Shown here piece by piece: positions 43,259 to 56,249 of a stretch of 64,000 bases of DNA (the stretch's first letter is position 1; the number at the start of each line of letters is the position of its first letter). Source of the stretch: Boswellia sacra (Eukaryota; Streptophyta; Magnoliopsida; Sapindales; Burseraceae); NCBI GenBank assembly GCA_013180625.2, contig SNVD02010181.1, positions 248,001 through 312,000 of the forward strand, given 5' to 3'. The position numbers were made by a program, and so were the translations under genes. The notes under the pieces are model-generated. The model did not search any database. It was not told the origin of the DNA and saw nothing but the letters and a program-made list of their open reading frames with translations.

Positions 43259-46200
43259 CAAAAAATTACAAATAACAAAAGCAGAAAATAATAAAATAAA
43301 CATAAAATAATGAAAAAACAAAGTGCTGAGATTCAAATGGAATGGAGTAATTTTGAAGATTCAGGTTAATGCACCTTGACTGATAGGATTGATTAAAACT
43401 TGACATTAGAAATTCACTCATAGAAAGTAAAACTGGTCCCAAAGTTGGCCCTGCTGCCTCAACAGCATCAGCTAATGCCTTTTCTGGATTAGGGAACTTA
43501 TATTCACTCTCCTTATATCTTTGGATCCACCCTCCTTTAATGTACTCTGAAACCTGCAGTATTAACATCTATTAACTCAAGGAACATTCTAAATGTGTGT
43601 CATCACAATGAAGTTTGATAGCCAGAAAAAATCTAGAACTACTACAACAATCGGGATTCAGGAACTCAATAACTAAGACAATTTAAAATTGTGACGACAA
43701 ACCTCTTTAGCAATAGGAAAGGATTGACTAAAAGGAATTGGACCACCACCACCACCACCACTTAACAGAGGGTTAAAATTTGAAGTTGTGAAGGTCACAG
43801 ACAGCTGATCAGGATGTGGCTTGAGCCTCAGAAAAAGAAGACCAAAAAGCAAGAAGATGGCAGGAATCAAAAGCTGGAACACAATTGTTTTGTGGTCCCT
43901 ACGAGCAGACACTGCCCTCTTTATAAACAGTGCTCTACAATGTTGCCAAAACATTGACCTTGGAATGATGCAACAGGTACAGCAATTCATGCATAGGAAA
44001 TTCAGGAAACCAAGAATAGCATCAACGATCAAACCAAAAGCTCTTTGCACTATTGTAAAAATGATTCCAATAACCCATTTATAGTTTCCAAACAATTTGG
44101 ATGACGAAATCTTTTTGGGAGCTTGTTCATGAGAACTATGAGAAGCCACAAGCTCTGGTGTAACCGAATTATTCCCTAGGTTCTTACACTCAGATTCATT
44201 GAGATCACATCCTGCAACTCTAAGAAATACCTCCTCCAAAGTTGTGACAGATATACCATAACTTTCAATACCAAAATAATATCCATCTCCACTGCCACTT
44301 GTTTGAGCTTTGGAAACTGATCTACTCATGCAACTCTCTATTTCCCTAAACATATTTTCGAAGGATGACGAGGATGCCAGGGGAAGCTTGAAGGTGATCT
44401 CAGTTCCAACCTGAAAATGCAGTCAATGATCAGATAATGCCATATGCAGTCAAAGATGAGGATTATTTTAGAAAATAAGGTTGCATTTACATATAACATA
44501 TCATAAACTATGCATTACAACTCATAATTTTTTTTTTTTTGGATAAGGCACAAAAATTTTATTAAAAAAGAGATACAGAGAAAAAAGAAAACAAAAGTGA
44601 ACCAGAAGCCCACAAAGGAAAGAACAGAAAACAAAAATAGTACACAACAAGAACACTACAAACACAGCAACCCAATTTCTTTGAATAAAGAAGAGAGGAA
44701 TTTCATCAAACTTAGTAATTGAAGCCCATAAAAAAGAAAAAGTAAGAGCTTTATCCCAAAGCTTCTCCTAATCTTCCACCAAAGCCTCCTCAAAAATTCT
44801 TTTGTTTGTCTCTGTCCAAAGAACCCAGAACACAGCTAGAAAACAGCATCTCCACAGAACAATAGCTTTCTCTCCTCCACCGAACACAAAGTGATATTCA
44901 ACGAAAGAAGTATAGGTTCAAGGCAATATTCTAAGATAAAGTGCCAAAGAATGTTTGCATTCCAATATCAAAATAAACAACATACCAATAGAAGCTAATA
45001 CATGGTAAACCTTATACCATTCAAAGCAATTCACAGAATACTACCTCAATTAGAAATCATAACAAGCAGTCAGCCAACTCCGGTAGAACATTTTAAGAGT
45101 TCATCGGAAAAGTTGCAGTTCAGAATATTATACCTCACTCACGCATGTTGCCGATGGAATATGACGATAAACAATATCAGCAGCCACCGAGGCAGTAGGC
45201 AGAGACTGAAAAGAATGCAGTATGGCCATTCAATAGCATGCAATGCCTTGACAATTAAGAAAACACAATTCAATATAATATACAGATGAATTAAGAGAAT
45301 AAGAGCAAACCTTTACTAAGGTAAGGGTATATCCGACACCATATTGATGCTTCAAGAAAAGGGAACTGTTGAAAATTGATCATATCAGAGGTGTTAGAGG
45401 AAGAACTGTCATCCGAAAAAACAGAAATCTTTGGGGAGGAGATAGCTAAAATTAGGTTTGACGAGAAATAACCTTCCACAGCATTTCAAAGAACCATTAG
45501 CCATGATAGCTATCCGGTCTCCTAGTTCATCAGCTTCATCCATCGAGTGAGTTGTTAATAATATAATTCTTCCTTTCTTTACTTTTTTAATTAGCTGCCA
45601 GGTCAAGCGCATCGAGTATGGATCCATTCCACTAGTAGGTTCATCAAGAACTACAACCTGTGACAAAAAATGAAAAGATATTAATAATACTGGTAGTAAA
45701 TTTGAAAAAAAAAAAAAAAAACTCAATAACAGTTTGCCTGTAAATTTCAGCACCACCTTACTATCTCCTATCAGTGCAATTCCGAGGGACAGTTTCCTCT
45801 TCATACCACCAGATAGAGCTCTTGCAACAGTGTTCACTTTATCTGCCAAACCCACCTGACCATAATAACATCATCTAGTAATTAAAGAATGTTTGCCAAG
45901 AAGTAAAAATTAAATATAAAAAAAAAAAGTGCCATGTGAAATTTAAGAAAAATCAAACAAAGGCACGTATTGGATTAGAAATTCAAAAACAGATTAGGCA
46001 AATTTATTAGTATTAGAAAATTATATTGCATCTAGAAAAATAACATCTTAGAACATGAAGCCTTGAAAGTGAAAGGAAAATGCACCTACAGTTTTTTGTT
46101 TTATTTATTTATTACAGAACATTTCAAATAAATTACATACCTCTAAGGAATGAAAAAGGTTGCTCCTGCATCTAAGTTTGTATTCTAAGTTTCTATGAAT

Positions 46201-49200
46201 CTATTACAACAAATCAGCAATTAAAAACTGAAATGAACCAGAAGAAACCGAAACTAAAAAATATGAAGCCATAAGCTTTTCGTTGGCCTCACCGACTCAC
46301 CCCTTCCCAACCCCAAAACAAGAGGGCCCTTTTTTAATAATAAACAACAATGCCATTTATTGACAGCTTTACAATATTTAAAAATAAAATAGGATGTCTA
46401 TTAACTTTTAACATCTAATGTCGAGATTAATTGAAATGAAAATTTTAATTTACAGTGATCCAAAAAAGAGAAACAGTAATCTAAAGATGAATCAAAAATA
46501 CCAGTTCATAACACCTAACCCCTCAAAAGAATAAAATCTTAGAGATTTTCCTCCTATTCAGAAATAGAAATTCCCATAAGCAAGCTCAAGACTTTGCATT
46601 ATATTTGTTGCGAGACTACTTAAACCAAAAGATTAAGTTTATAAGAGCCCAATAGATTATTTAAGCTCTAAAATGAACATGTGAACCCAACAATTTTTAT
46701 TATTATAGAAACTGAAAAAAATATTAAATTAAAAATTAGAGAGCTTACAAAGTGGATTAGATCTCCACAAAGAGATCAATAAGAGTCAAGGAAGGATTAG
46801 GGTAACCACTAGCCTTTTTTTTTTTAAAGTAAACAACGAAACTTCTATTAGAAAAGAAAAGAGTAGCTACCAAAAGTGAACTAGCGATGCACATAAGATC
46901 CAATTAATAGATCATAAAAAAGTAAAAATAGTATGGGCTGATCAACTCAAGCTGGCAGACAACCTATAGACAATGAAAACTGGATCCAACAGCCAAAGTT
47001 AACCTATAACTCCTTCCAAATTTAAATGTATAAAGAAAGAAGTATCCTGAAAAGCTTTGGATACTGAGGCTCAAAGAAAAGTTAAAAGATGAACTCTATC
47101 GCACAAAAAGTTAAGATCTTCCTTGTACTATCTTCAAAATTCCTTCTATTTCTTTCTTGCCAAATTATCCACAAAATGGCCAAAACAGCACAATTCCATA
47201 AGGTTTTTGCTTTACCTCCTTTGCCAAGCCATAGAAGTGTTCTGAAAAAAAAAATCATAACGAGTGGCTGGGATAATCCATTTGATATTATTATTATTAT
47301 TTGATTAACACAATAGAGACATCTGAACACAAACACAATTTATAAGATTATTAATTAAACTCAAGGAGTAATTAGAATACAAAACCACTTGGTCAACTTG
47401 GCTCTAATATCATGATAAGTAACCATTTAACCCAAAAGTTTAAGTTGTACGGATCCAACAATAATGTTTATGGCTGCTAAGCAATACACAGTTTACAAAT
47501 TCAACAGTTATTCATCCTGTTCAATACCAACATATTTCAACCATACTTCATCCATTATCACATAAATTGAGAACAAGACATTTTACAATCCTCCATCCAA
47601 CAAATGAGATACAACTTTAAGAAAGTTCATACAGTAAATTACTAATTAACCTAGCACACTCAAAGAACTCATCCATGGCAAATAACAGTTGATAAATCTC
47701 AACCTATAAGAAATCAATTAATTATAAGTGAACATGTGCATGCAACATGCCAATCACAAAAGAAGGAACTTACTTCATCAACCATATCATTCACAACATT
47801 CTCTAAAACATCTTCCTTCACACCCTTCAATGTTGCAAACATCTCCAAATGCTCCTTCACCTGGATAGAGAAATTGACAAAGTTAAATTAAGCTACTAGA
47901 AAGCTGTATTAATATGCATTTACCCAACAGAAAAAATAAATATACTACTAATATCAAAAATCAATGCAATAAAATCAGAGATTCAAAGCTAGGGGAAAAA
48001 AAAAAAAAAAAAAAAGACAAAAGTTCAATAAAACAAGACTGCAGACTGCAGATTAAAGTGGCATCCTATTGATTACTGTTATTCTGAGGCAAGCCATTCC
48101 CTCACCATCTAATCAACTATTCCAAGGAAGAGTACATATTAGATGGTTCCAAGAAAGCCACCTAGCAGTAATTACATGCTAACCAGCTATTATAAAAAAT
48201 TTGAGCCTTCTTTATAGGTTATAAAACGGAAAAGCAAAAGCAAAACTTATCATGCTTAGACATTAAAAAATTTATCATTCATTCATGAAGATAAGTCAAC
48301 ATACAGTTTGTTGAGTGTCATCAACAAACACATCATCATTTTAAACAAAATCTAAAAATATAACTAAAAGTTTAGATGCTAACCAGCTATTATTAAAAAA
48401 AAAAAAAAGAGCCTTCTTTATAGATTGTAAAACGAAAAAGCAAAAGCAAAATTTACCTTTGTTAAACATAAAAATCATTACAATTTATCATTCATGGAGA
48501 CAAGTAAACATACAGTCTGTTGAGCCTCAGCAACAAACAACATCATCTAATTTTAAATAAAATTTAAAAATAAAACAAAAAAATTAGAGTTAGGCATTCT
48601 GCTCTATATCTGATTAGTAAATTAACCAAGTGATCAGAAAATGTCGTACATTAGATCCGAAAATATGGAAGTAAATATTTAATCTCTTTTCAATAATTAG
48701 AAGACCAGGGAAGCGCAACTTTTTACAACAAAATAAAAAAATAAACATGAAAATCACAAATTATTTGCAAGTATTATCAATAGTATCCATTAAGTACGTA
48801 AAAGAAGAAAATAAATGTGAACTCAAGAGCAATGGAAATGTAATCTCCAGGAAAACTACAACCACTTTGTGAAACACAATTTTCCAGCACTTGTGAAAGA
48901 TAAGCAACAAGAAATGACATGGTAGAAAATAACGAAAAGGACATACGATATGTCAGGACAGACTCAGAATCACAATCTTATTTTGTTGATAAGATCCATA
49001 AAAATGATATGTCCACAATTTTCCTTTTACAATTTATTCAGTAACACAAAGAACTATCAGAATGCTTTTCTTAAACATCAAAAGATAAATATAATGGTAA
49101 GTTGTTTAGACATGCATTATGTAAATAAAACCTGGCTTCTTACTTACAGTCAACTCCTGAAAAAGAATATCGTGTTGAGGGCAGACTCCCAGTCCCTTCC

Positions 49201-52200
49201 GTATCTCACGCTGAAAAATGAAATCATATTGACAGCCATTAGAATTCCAACCCCACACATGGAGGAAAACATATAATGACACCTAAGCATCAATCAGTAA
49301 GCTATGATAAACAAATAAATTTTCACAAAATAAAATTGCTTTAAACCCGAATATCAGGTCTGAATGATTACATGGGTCAGGTCAGGTTCTCAAATACTGT
49401 CTCCAGCCCAACAGCTACCCACCCATAAGTGGCAAAACATCTCAATTCAGAAAATTTTACATAAAATTAAATTTTATTATATGAGATGATATTAAAGCAG
49501 GTAAATTTTTGCCAGCAACATTTCTATGCACCATGATGTGCATGTTGCTACATAAAACTAACGCAAAATACAGTACAAGCTAAAGTCTGCACAGTATTTT
49601 GAAATTGACTTAATTATGAGAGAGAGTGAGAGAGAAAGAGAGAAGGGCATGAAGAATGTACCCCTCTTTGGACCCTTTTCTTTTAACAGGAACCCTTCTG
49701 TTTTTGGGAACAAAGAAAAGTACATGAATTAAAACAAATAAAAGAATTACAAAAGGATAGAACCTAAGAGAAAGTCAGCTCTCTCTCTATGAACACAAAA
49801 GAACCAGACCCAGAAAACAAAAACCATTCCCTTAATATGTAATTAAAGCTTTCCAATTTTAATGAATAAAGAAAAAAAATGAAGTATCTTAAACTGTGAA
49901 GAAATAAACAGCCAAATAAAGCCCAAAACTTCCACTTTATCCCCAATCAAGCAAGCCTCTTTTCTACGACAATCATCAAATTTTTCTTGCTTTTCTCCAG
50001 CCACAAACAAAATAATGCCATCACAAAAAAGTTCCATGAAATACCAGCCTTCCTTTAGCCTCCCAAACCTAAATTAAATGGCCATCCAAAATAGCCATAT
50101 GACAAGCGGGAGGAAGAGCTCAAGAAACGTTGAACACTTTGGCCAATTAATTTGGCATGGCTTCAAAGTGCTTCTTTCAAACAGCAAATCAATCATGGTG
50201 CAACAAAACCCTTTGGTAATTATTCTGTTGGAAACTAGAAATTATGAAAATGTAATTTCCACCATATAAAAAAGATTCAAAGAACTGAGGAAAAAAAGAA
50301 AGAGCATTTCAGAAACATACCATATCCGTTATGATATTCTTCCCAAACACCAGAGCATCCCCTGATGTAGGAGGAAGAAGGCCAACAAGCATTGATATTG
50401 TGGTGCTTTTACCAGCTCCATTGTGTCCTTCAAGAAAATACATTCAATAAAATAAAACAAATTTTCCATTCCACCTAAAAGCAATAATTATTTTTCTTCA
50501 TTCTTAAAAATTTTTTAATAATAAAAAAGAACAAGGAAACAGACTACTCAAGACATGCACAAACAGGACACACAAAAAAGACAATGAATAGATTTTCCAC
50601 CTTCTCAACATATCTTTTCCAGAACTACTCAACTTCCTAGTGCCTTTTTTGTTTTTTTTTTTTTTGGGCTAACCTTAGACAACAACAAATGAGAAGAAGA
50701 CACAACTCAACAATGAGAAGGACTCCCAAGAAATAAGGTGAAAGCATGATGGCATGTGCACCAGCCACACTAAGCCAGAAATGAAATGGACACCGTATAA
50801 ATTCAATGAATTCAATCAAGTGCAGAAGCTTAATCAACAATACGTCATTTGATAAAACTCATTCAACCAAAAAAAAAAAAAAAACCTTCAAAGTGATTTT
50901 ATGATCTCTTTTCAAACTATGAAAGAAACCAGCAAAGAGAGGAGAGTTTTATAATTTGGGATGGAAAAAAAAACACACACGCGCACACATGGGTCGGGTA
51001 CCTGTGGGCCCCACCCTCCAGTATTTTAGTAAGAAATTGGTTCAACCAACAGATGAACACACAGGTTATGTTGGGTTCGAGGTAAACCTTTTTTTTTAAT
51101 TTTGACTAAAAAATCAATTTAAAACTCTGCTTTTTTTTTTAATAAAAGAAATAGAGTACCATGAGAAGCATGAAAAAAAATACAAAAAGTGGACTAGAAC
51201 TCGAGAGGGACATCAAAATATATCCTGAAAAAGGAAAAACAAATCCCATAGAATGAGTATACCCCACAATCAAAACCCCAAATTCTGCAAAAAATAAAAA
51301 ATAAAAAATTAATAATAATACTAATAATGATAATAATAATACTAAATAAATGAAAAGAGATTGAAAAGATTCATGAAAAGAGACCCATCCCTGGAAGAAA
51401 AGAGCCCTGCCCCACTAACCCTGACTTGAAATCCATGTTTACTTTTTAGTGACATCTACCAATGAGAATTAGTTTCCCATGGAGATCTCCATAGCCATTT
51501 TCCTATGAAAGGTGCATTTCTTTTCAACAAATTATGAACTCCTAACCCTATTTTTTCACAGGATAGAGAAATCACTTCCCATTTCTGCAAACCATCTTCT
51601 TCCTCCTTCAACTCCCGCTTATGAAGAATCCAACTTAAATAAAATAAAATAAAAAGAATAATGAGCTATCTTCATCATGAAGCTAGCTTTAACACCCTAA
51701 AGGATATGTATTAGATTCAATACAATCAGGCACAAAATGAAAAGGTAAAATCCAATAACCATATACATGAATCATATCAAACTCAGAAATCAGGTTTGGA
51801 GACACAAATAAAATAGAAGACCAAGCTTAGAATAGGAAAGAAAGTGATGAAGAGCAAGGGAAGTAGGGGTAGCAAACACTAACCAAGAAGTGCAAGTATC
51901 TGATTTTCATATAGTGAGAGCTTTAGTGAATTAACAGCACAACAATTCCCTTTCTTAGTAGCATAAACCTTATGCAGGTTTCTAATTTGGATACATCTGC
52001 ATGATAGAGATGAGATGTGAGTGAAAAACTAGCAAATATAAGTGAGCAGTAAGACATCTGAAGACAACATAAACCTTCTGTCAAGCTCTTGTTGCTTCAT
52101 GTCCAAGCTTATAGCTTCCACCACCGGTTCACAAGTATCTTCTCCAGAAAGATTCACCTTTTCTTTTGAAAGCTTATCATTAATTCTAATTTCTGCACTG

Positions 52201-55200
52201 GAAACATGACGCATATTACTACTTCTCTTTCTCTGGAAACACTTCTGAAATATGAAGTTCCAACGATAGCGCACTCCATTGTCAGTGGGAAGGACCTGAC
52301 CAGATGGACATAGTTAGACAAGTTTCATCACCCATAAAATACTGTAGAAAGAAGATGAGAAATGAACTGTGTTCCACTATAAATGAACTCTTCTTCCAGA
52401 AAACAGAATTTATAAATTGAAAAAATAATATATATATATATATATATATGCGAAAAAAAAAGGCCATTATACAGCATCTTCAAGAATTGTAGAGGCATGA
52501 TATGAATAATAATTTAAAAGATCCTTGATATAATAAATATGACTATAGCAACTGAATAACACTCCAGAAGAAGACATATTCCTCTTTTTTTGTTCATTTC
52601 CTTGGGCATGAGGCGTTGGAAGAAGGAAGTTTTGGAGGTAAACCTAACATGGCTTGCATATTTGATTCCATGAGATAACCCAAGACGCCCTCCATATACC
52701 AACTATGACTATAATCTGCCACAAACATATATATGGGTCTCTAGATCTTAGCAAGATACACAGAAAATGAAAAGCAAACTAAAAAGACAAAATGTATCCT
52801 TCAAACTTTTTCAACCCTGAGAGGTTGTGCTGTTGTCATTACTTTTTCTTGGGAGGGTTTTAACCCTTATAATTAAAGGTTATAATGTTGTCACATTTAT
52901 AATGTGGACCAGGTGTCGAATATGTTTCTTGGTGCTTCTCAATAAATTCATACAGGTATGTAGAAGAAAACAGAAGACCATGAAAGAAATGGAAACTACA
53001 ATGATTCGACTTAAATTGATAAGCAACAAGGCCACACTAAACAAAAGGCATTAAATCTCAGCAATGTCAGAATACACCTTGAAATTCTTATATATAGGCA
53101 TTTTTATCTTCCATAGAGCTCAATGGCAGGAAAAGAATCATTCCAGCATTTACCTTCACCGACAGCACAAAAATTTCATTAACTTTTAAAAGAGAAGCAA
53201 AGATATTACCTTATCAAGGTAAAGACCAATCAAACCATACAGAAGAGTGTCAACCAACATCATCAGGAGACAGACCAAAAAATTTACTCCAGACGATGCC
53301 TGCACCAGTCACAAATAGGATATTTAGGCACAAAAATAGTGGGCTGCAAACAATTAAAGACAGAAAATTCTCCATACACAAAACATTACCCGCCATATGT
53401 TGCTCCAACGAAGTCCAACATGTGCACGCTCATAATCTGCAAAGTTAATTGACCCCAGAGCAAATGCCGTAGGTGAAAGAAAAGAAGCAATGACCTTAAG
53501 TACCCTACATTTAGAAAATTTAAGTTAAATTATATCTGCATTGCAAAATATGAGGGTCTGAAACAAAGGCATCCAACATAAACCCCTCTTCAGTTAAACA
53601 GCCTGCACAAATTATTAATAGCACGAGTACTCACATAGATACAGCCTCGTCATTGACAGTGTAATAGGGAAAGAAAGCCCCAAGAAAAGTGAGTGTTCCA
53701 ACAGCCACAGCTGTCTTTGCTCGTGTGAAGAATGTAGAGATCAAAAATGACAGTGTAATTGCACTGAGTCCAAAACAAAGGAAATATGCAAACACCACCG
53801 TTTTATCACTATACTTGAAAAGGCTGTCCATGGTACAAATTGTGATGATTCCAGATGAAACCGCAAACTACAAAAGAAATTAATCAGGAGAAAATTTAGA
53901 ACCCACGATTGAATAAATTTAAAAAAAGAAAGAGAGAAAAATGTACACATAAAGATAACATGGACTGGAGCAACCTTTCAGGACACAATATTTTTGACCA
54001 TCTTATAAACCAGAGAAACACCATAAAGCTTAAAAGGTTTAACTTCCATTTTTTTTAAAAAAAAAAAAAATTAAAAAAAAATAAACAAGAAGAGTAATTT
54101 GTTAAGGGAAACAGAATTACAATGTTGCGAAATAGGAAATACCAAAAAATAATAATTAAGCTCTAACAATACCCTGGCACATTAAGCTATAAGTAAATTT
54201 AATTATATAAACCTAAAAGATAGTGATTTATCAGCTTAGATTTCTATCATCAAAGATTGAATAACTAGAAACTTTGAAGTAGGAAGAAACTATTCAATTT
54301 CCAAATCTTCAACAAAACAAAAGAGACATGCAACAAATCAAAAGACAAGAGGAGGAACTTGCCTGCAAAGCATATGTAATAAACCAAGAGAGATGAAAAA
54401 TCCCATCTTTCAAGCCCATCATATACAGACCTTCTCTTATCTTCTGTTCCTGAAATATAAGAAGGCATTAAAAAAAAAAAAAAAATTGTTCTGTCAAAAA
54501 GAAATGCAAGCAGGAACAACTATGTATGCTAATAGTTTTGCATCAATCATGTCACCAAACCTTCTCAAACACAGAATAGCTGATCAGGCGAGAAATTGGA
54601 TACAGAAATCCCAAAAGATACCTGCTCATACCAGACACAGGAAAAAAAAAAAAAGAGCAAATAATAATATCAAATCCAACTTCAAAACTTTATTTTCTCA
54701 CATATTATAGAACAAAAATTGACAGCAAGATAATATTTATATAATCTACATACAATACTCCCATTACACTCTTGATAATAGACTGGAACTCATCATCAGT
54801 GTAACTCCGAGTTGGAAAGGGAACTATTCGTATGTTTGAAGGGCTAAATTGTGTCCAAGGCAGCTTGAGAGACGAAGATGTGTCCAATGAGGGCAATGAT
54901 GGAGGTTCCTTGTTGACAGTATCAATGTTAGTTTCAGTCTGCTGAGCAGCAAATATTATAAACGAGTCTATAACCTGCTGAAGCTGCAAAAAGTATAAGA
55001 AGATCAATAACCAGGATAACATGTTTCACAAAATTCGCTTTAGACGTGGCAATGAATTAAGTCACCTTTAGAAAATAAGAAAAATTAAAAATCCCTGAAA
55101 ACAAAATTTAGAGAATTTGTAGCCAATCAATCATGAAATTTTACATTCAGTATGCTCACAATGAAATGCAATGAAAGAGAGAAAGACAGTCAGACCAAGT

Positions 55201-56213
55201 CAGACCAAGTCAGAAAGATCAAAAGATGAAGACACAGATCAGATGATGATTATATAGACATATCCAAAAATACTCATAACAGTTCCTTATAAAATTACAA
55301 AGCTACATAATGGGAAAATCAATTTTAGAAAACAACTTCTTTTTTCAATTTAGCCCACAAAGTTAACTGGCACAGAGAGAATAAGCAAAAACTAAGACAA
55401 CTCAGAAGAAATTAGGAGATGCACCAGTATTCAATTACAAGCCTTAAACTCACTTTGATAATGTGACCTAAGAAATGAAGATTTACAAACATCAGGACCT
55501 ACTCCTGAGGCGCTCAGACCATTGTGAACCAGTGCAAGATATCTAAACTTAAAAATAAATTTTGTTTCATGTATCTTATTCATGCAGAATCAGTCTTTAT
55601 ATCAGACAAGCAAAAAATCAAGTACGCCAAACGAATATGGTTTCTCACCAGAAGATCAATAATAGAAGCAGGGTCACAATTAAATTGTTCACCAATCTTT
55701 AATGTAAGTGTTATTCTATATTCCCATTTTTTTAAAAAAAGTTTAAACACCTAAACTAAGCAGTGCAAAAAAACGTCTCACTTCCATCAAAGATTTTAAA
55801 TACAGATTAAGCCATGATTCCAAATCACAATACTCAAAACCAGCCCTGTTTGCAGCATGCTCAAAGTGTTCATGCATTTATCCACCAGTTATTTCCATCA
55901 AAGACAGCAGAGCCATAGATTACATGTACCATGAAATAATAAAAGGTATTTCTTCAGTTTTCCAAAAAAGGAAAAAATTACAGAGTAAAAAGAAATATAG
56001 ATCTTATCAGTCACAAGGTATGAACCAGGAGATACAGACATCTACTTAGTTGTTTGAAGAAACTTAGGACCTTCATTATACTTCTTTGACATGTCATGAG
56101 GGATGAAGCCAACAAAAATTTTTTGAAGACATTACCCAATAAACACCATAGTCAAGGACATTATAGCCCACAAAATATAAGGTAAACTACCCATCAATTC
56201 CTATTTCCTTGTG

Positions 56214-56249
<36 letters not shown>

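Larger units (their letters stand above)
37773..44410 (-). other. ABCA1: ABCA1 exons 21-30: regulatory linker and second membrane domain
   Basis: Exons: 43703-44410, 43375-43553, 42682-42892, 41811-41894, 41097-41138, 40886-40982, 39646-39773, 39452-39556, 39047-39193, 37773-38036. Exon 21 (708 bp) is the largest and carries the conserved [18 protein letters not shown] linker and the helix [17 protein letters not shown] before the second large loop ([10 protein letters not shown]). Exon 25 is only 42 bp ([14 protein letters not shown]). The less conserved end of exon 30 links to the second ATPase domain. Confidence 0.94.
45134..50427 (-). other. ABCA1: ABCA1 exons 14-20: first nucleotide-binding domain
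   Basis: Exons: 50321-50427, 49148-49210, 47774-47860, 45757-45855, 45473-45657, 45311-45365, 45134-45205. Walker [10 protein letters not shown] is at about residues 595-603, the Q-loop region VCPQHD in exon 15, the signature LSGGMKRK at about 694-701, Walker [13 protein letters not shown] at about 714-725 and the H-loop [10 protein letters not shown] in exon 18. All catalytic motifs are canonical. Confidence 0.95.

Noticed and set aside
54705..55022. Reading ABCA1 exon 6 through to 54750 (donor GTAGAT)
   Set aside because: This donor would shift exon 7 out of frame; the GTATGTAG donor at 54753 restores the conserved GVLYLLGF.
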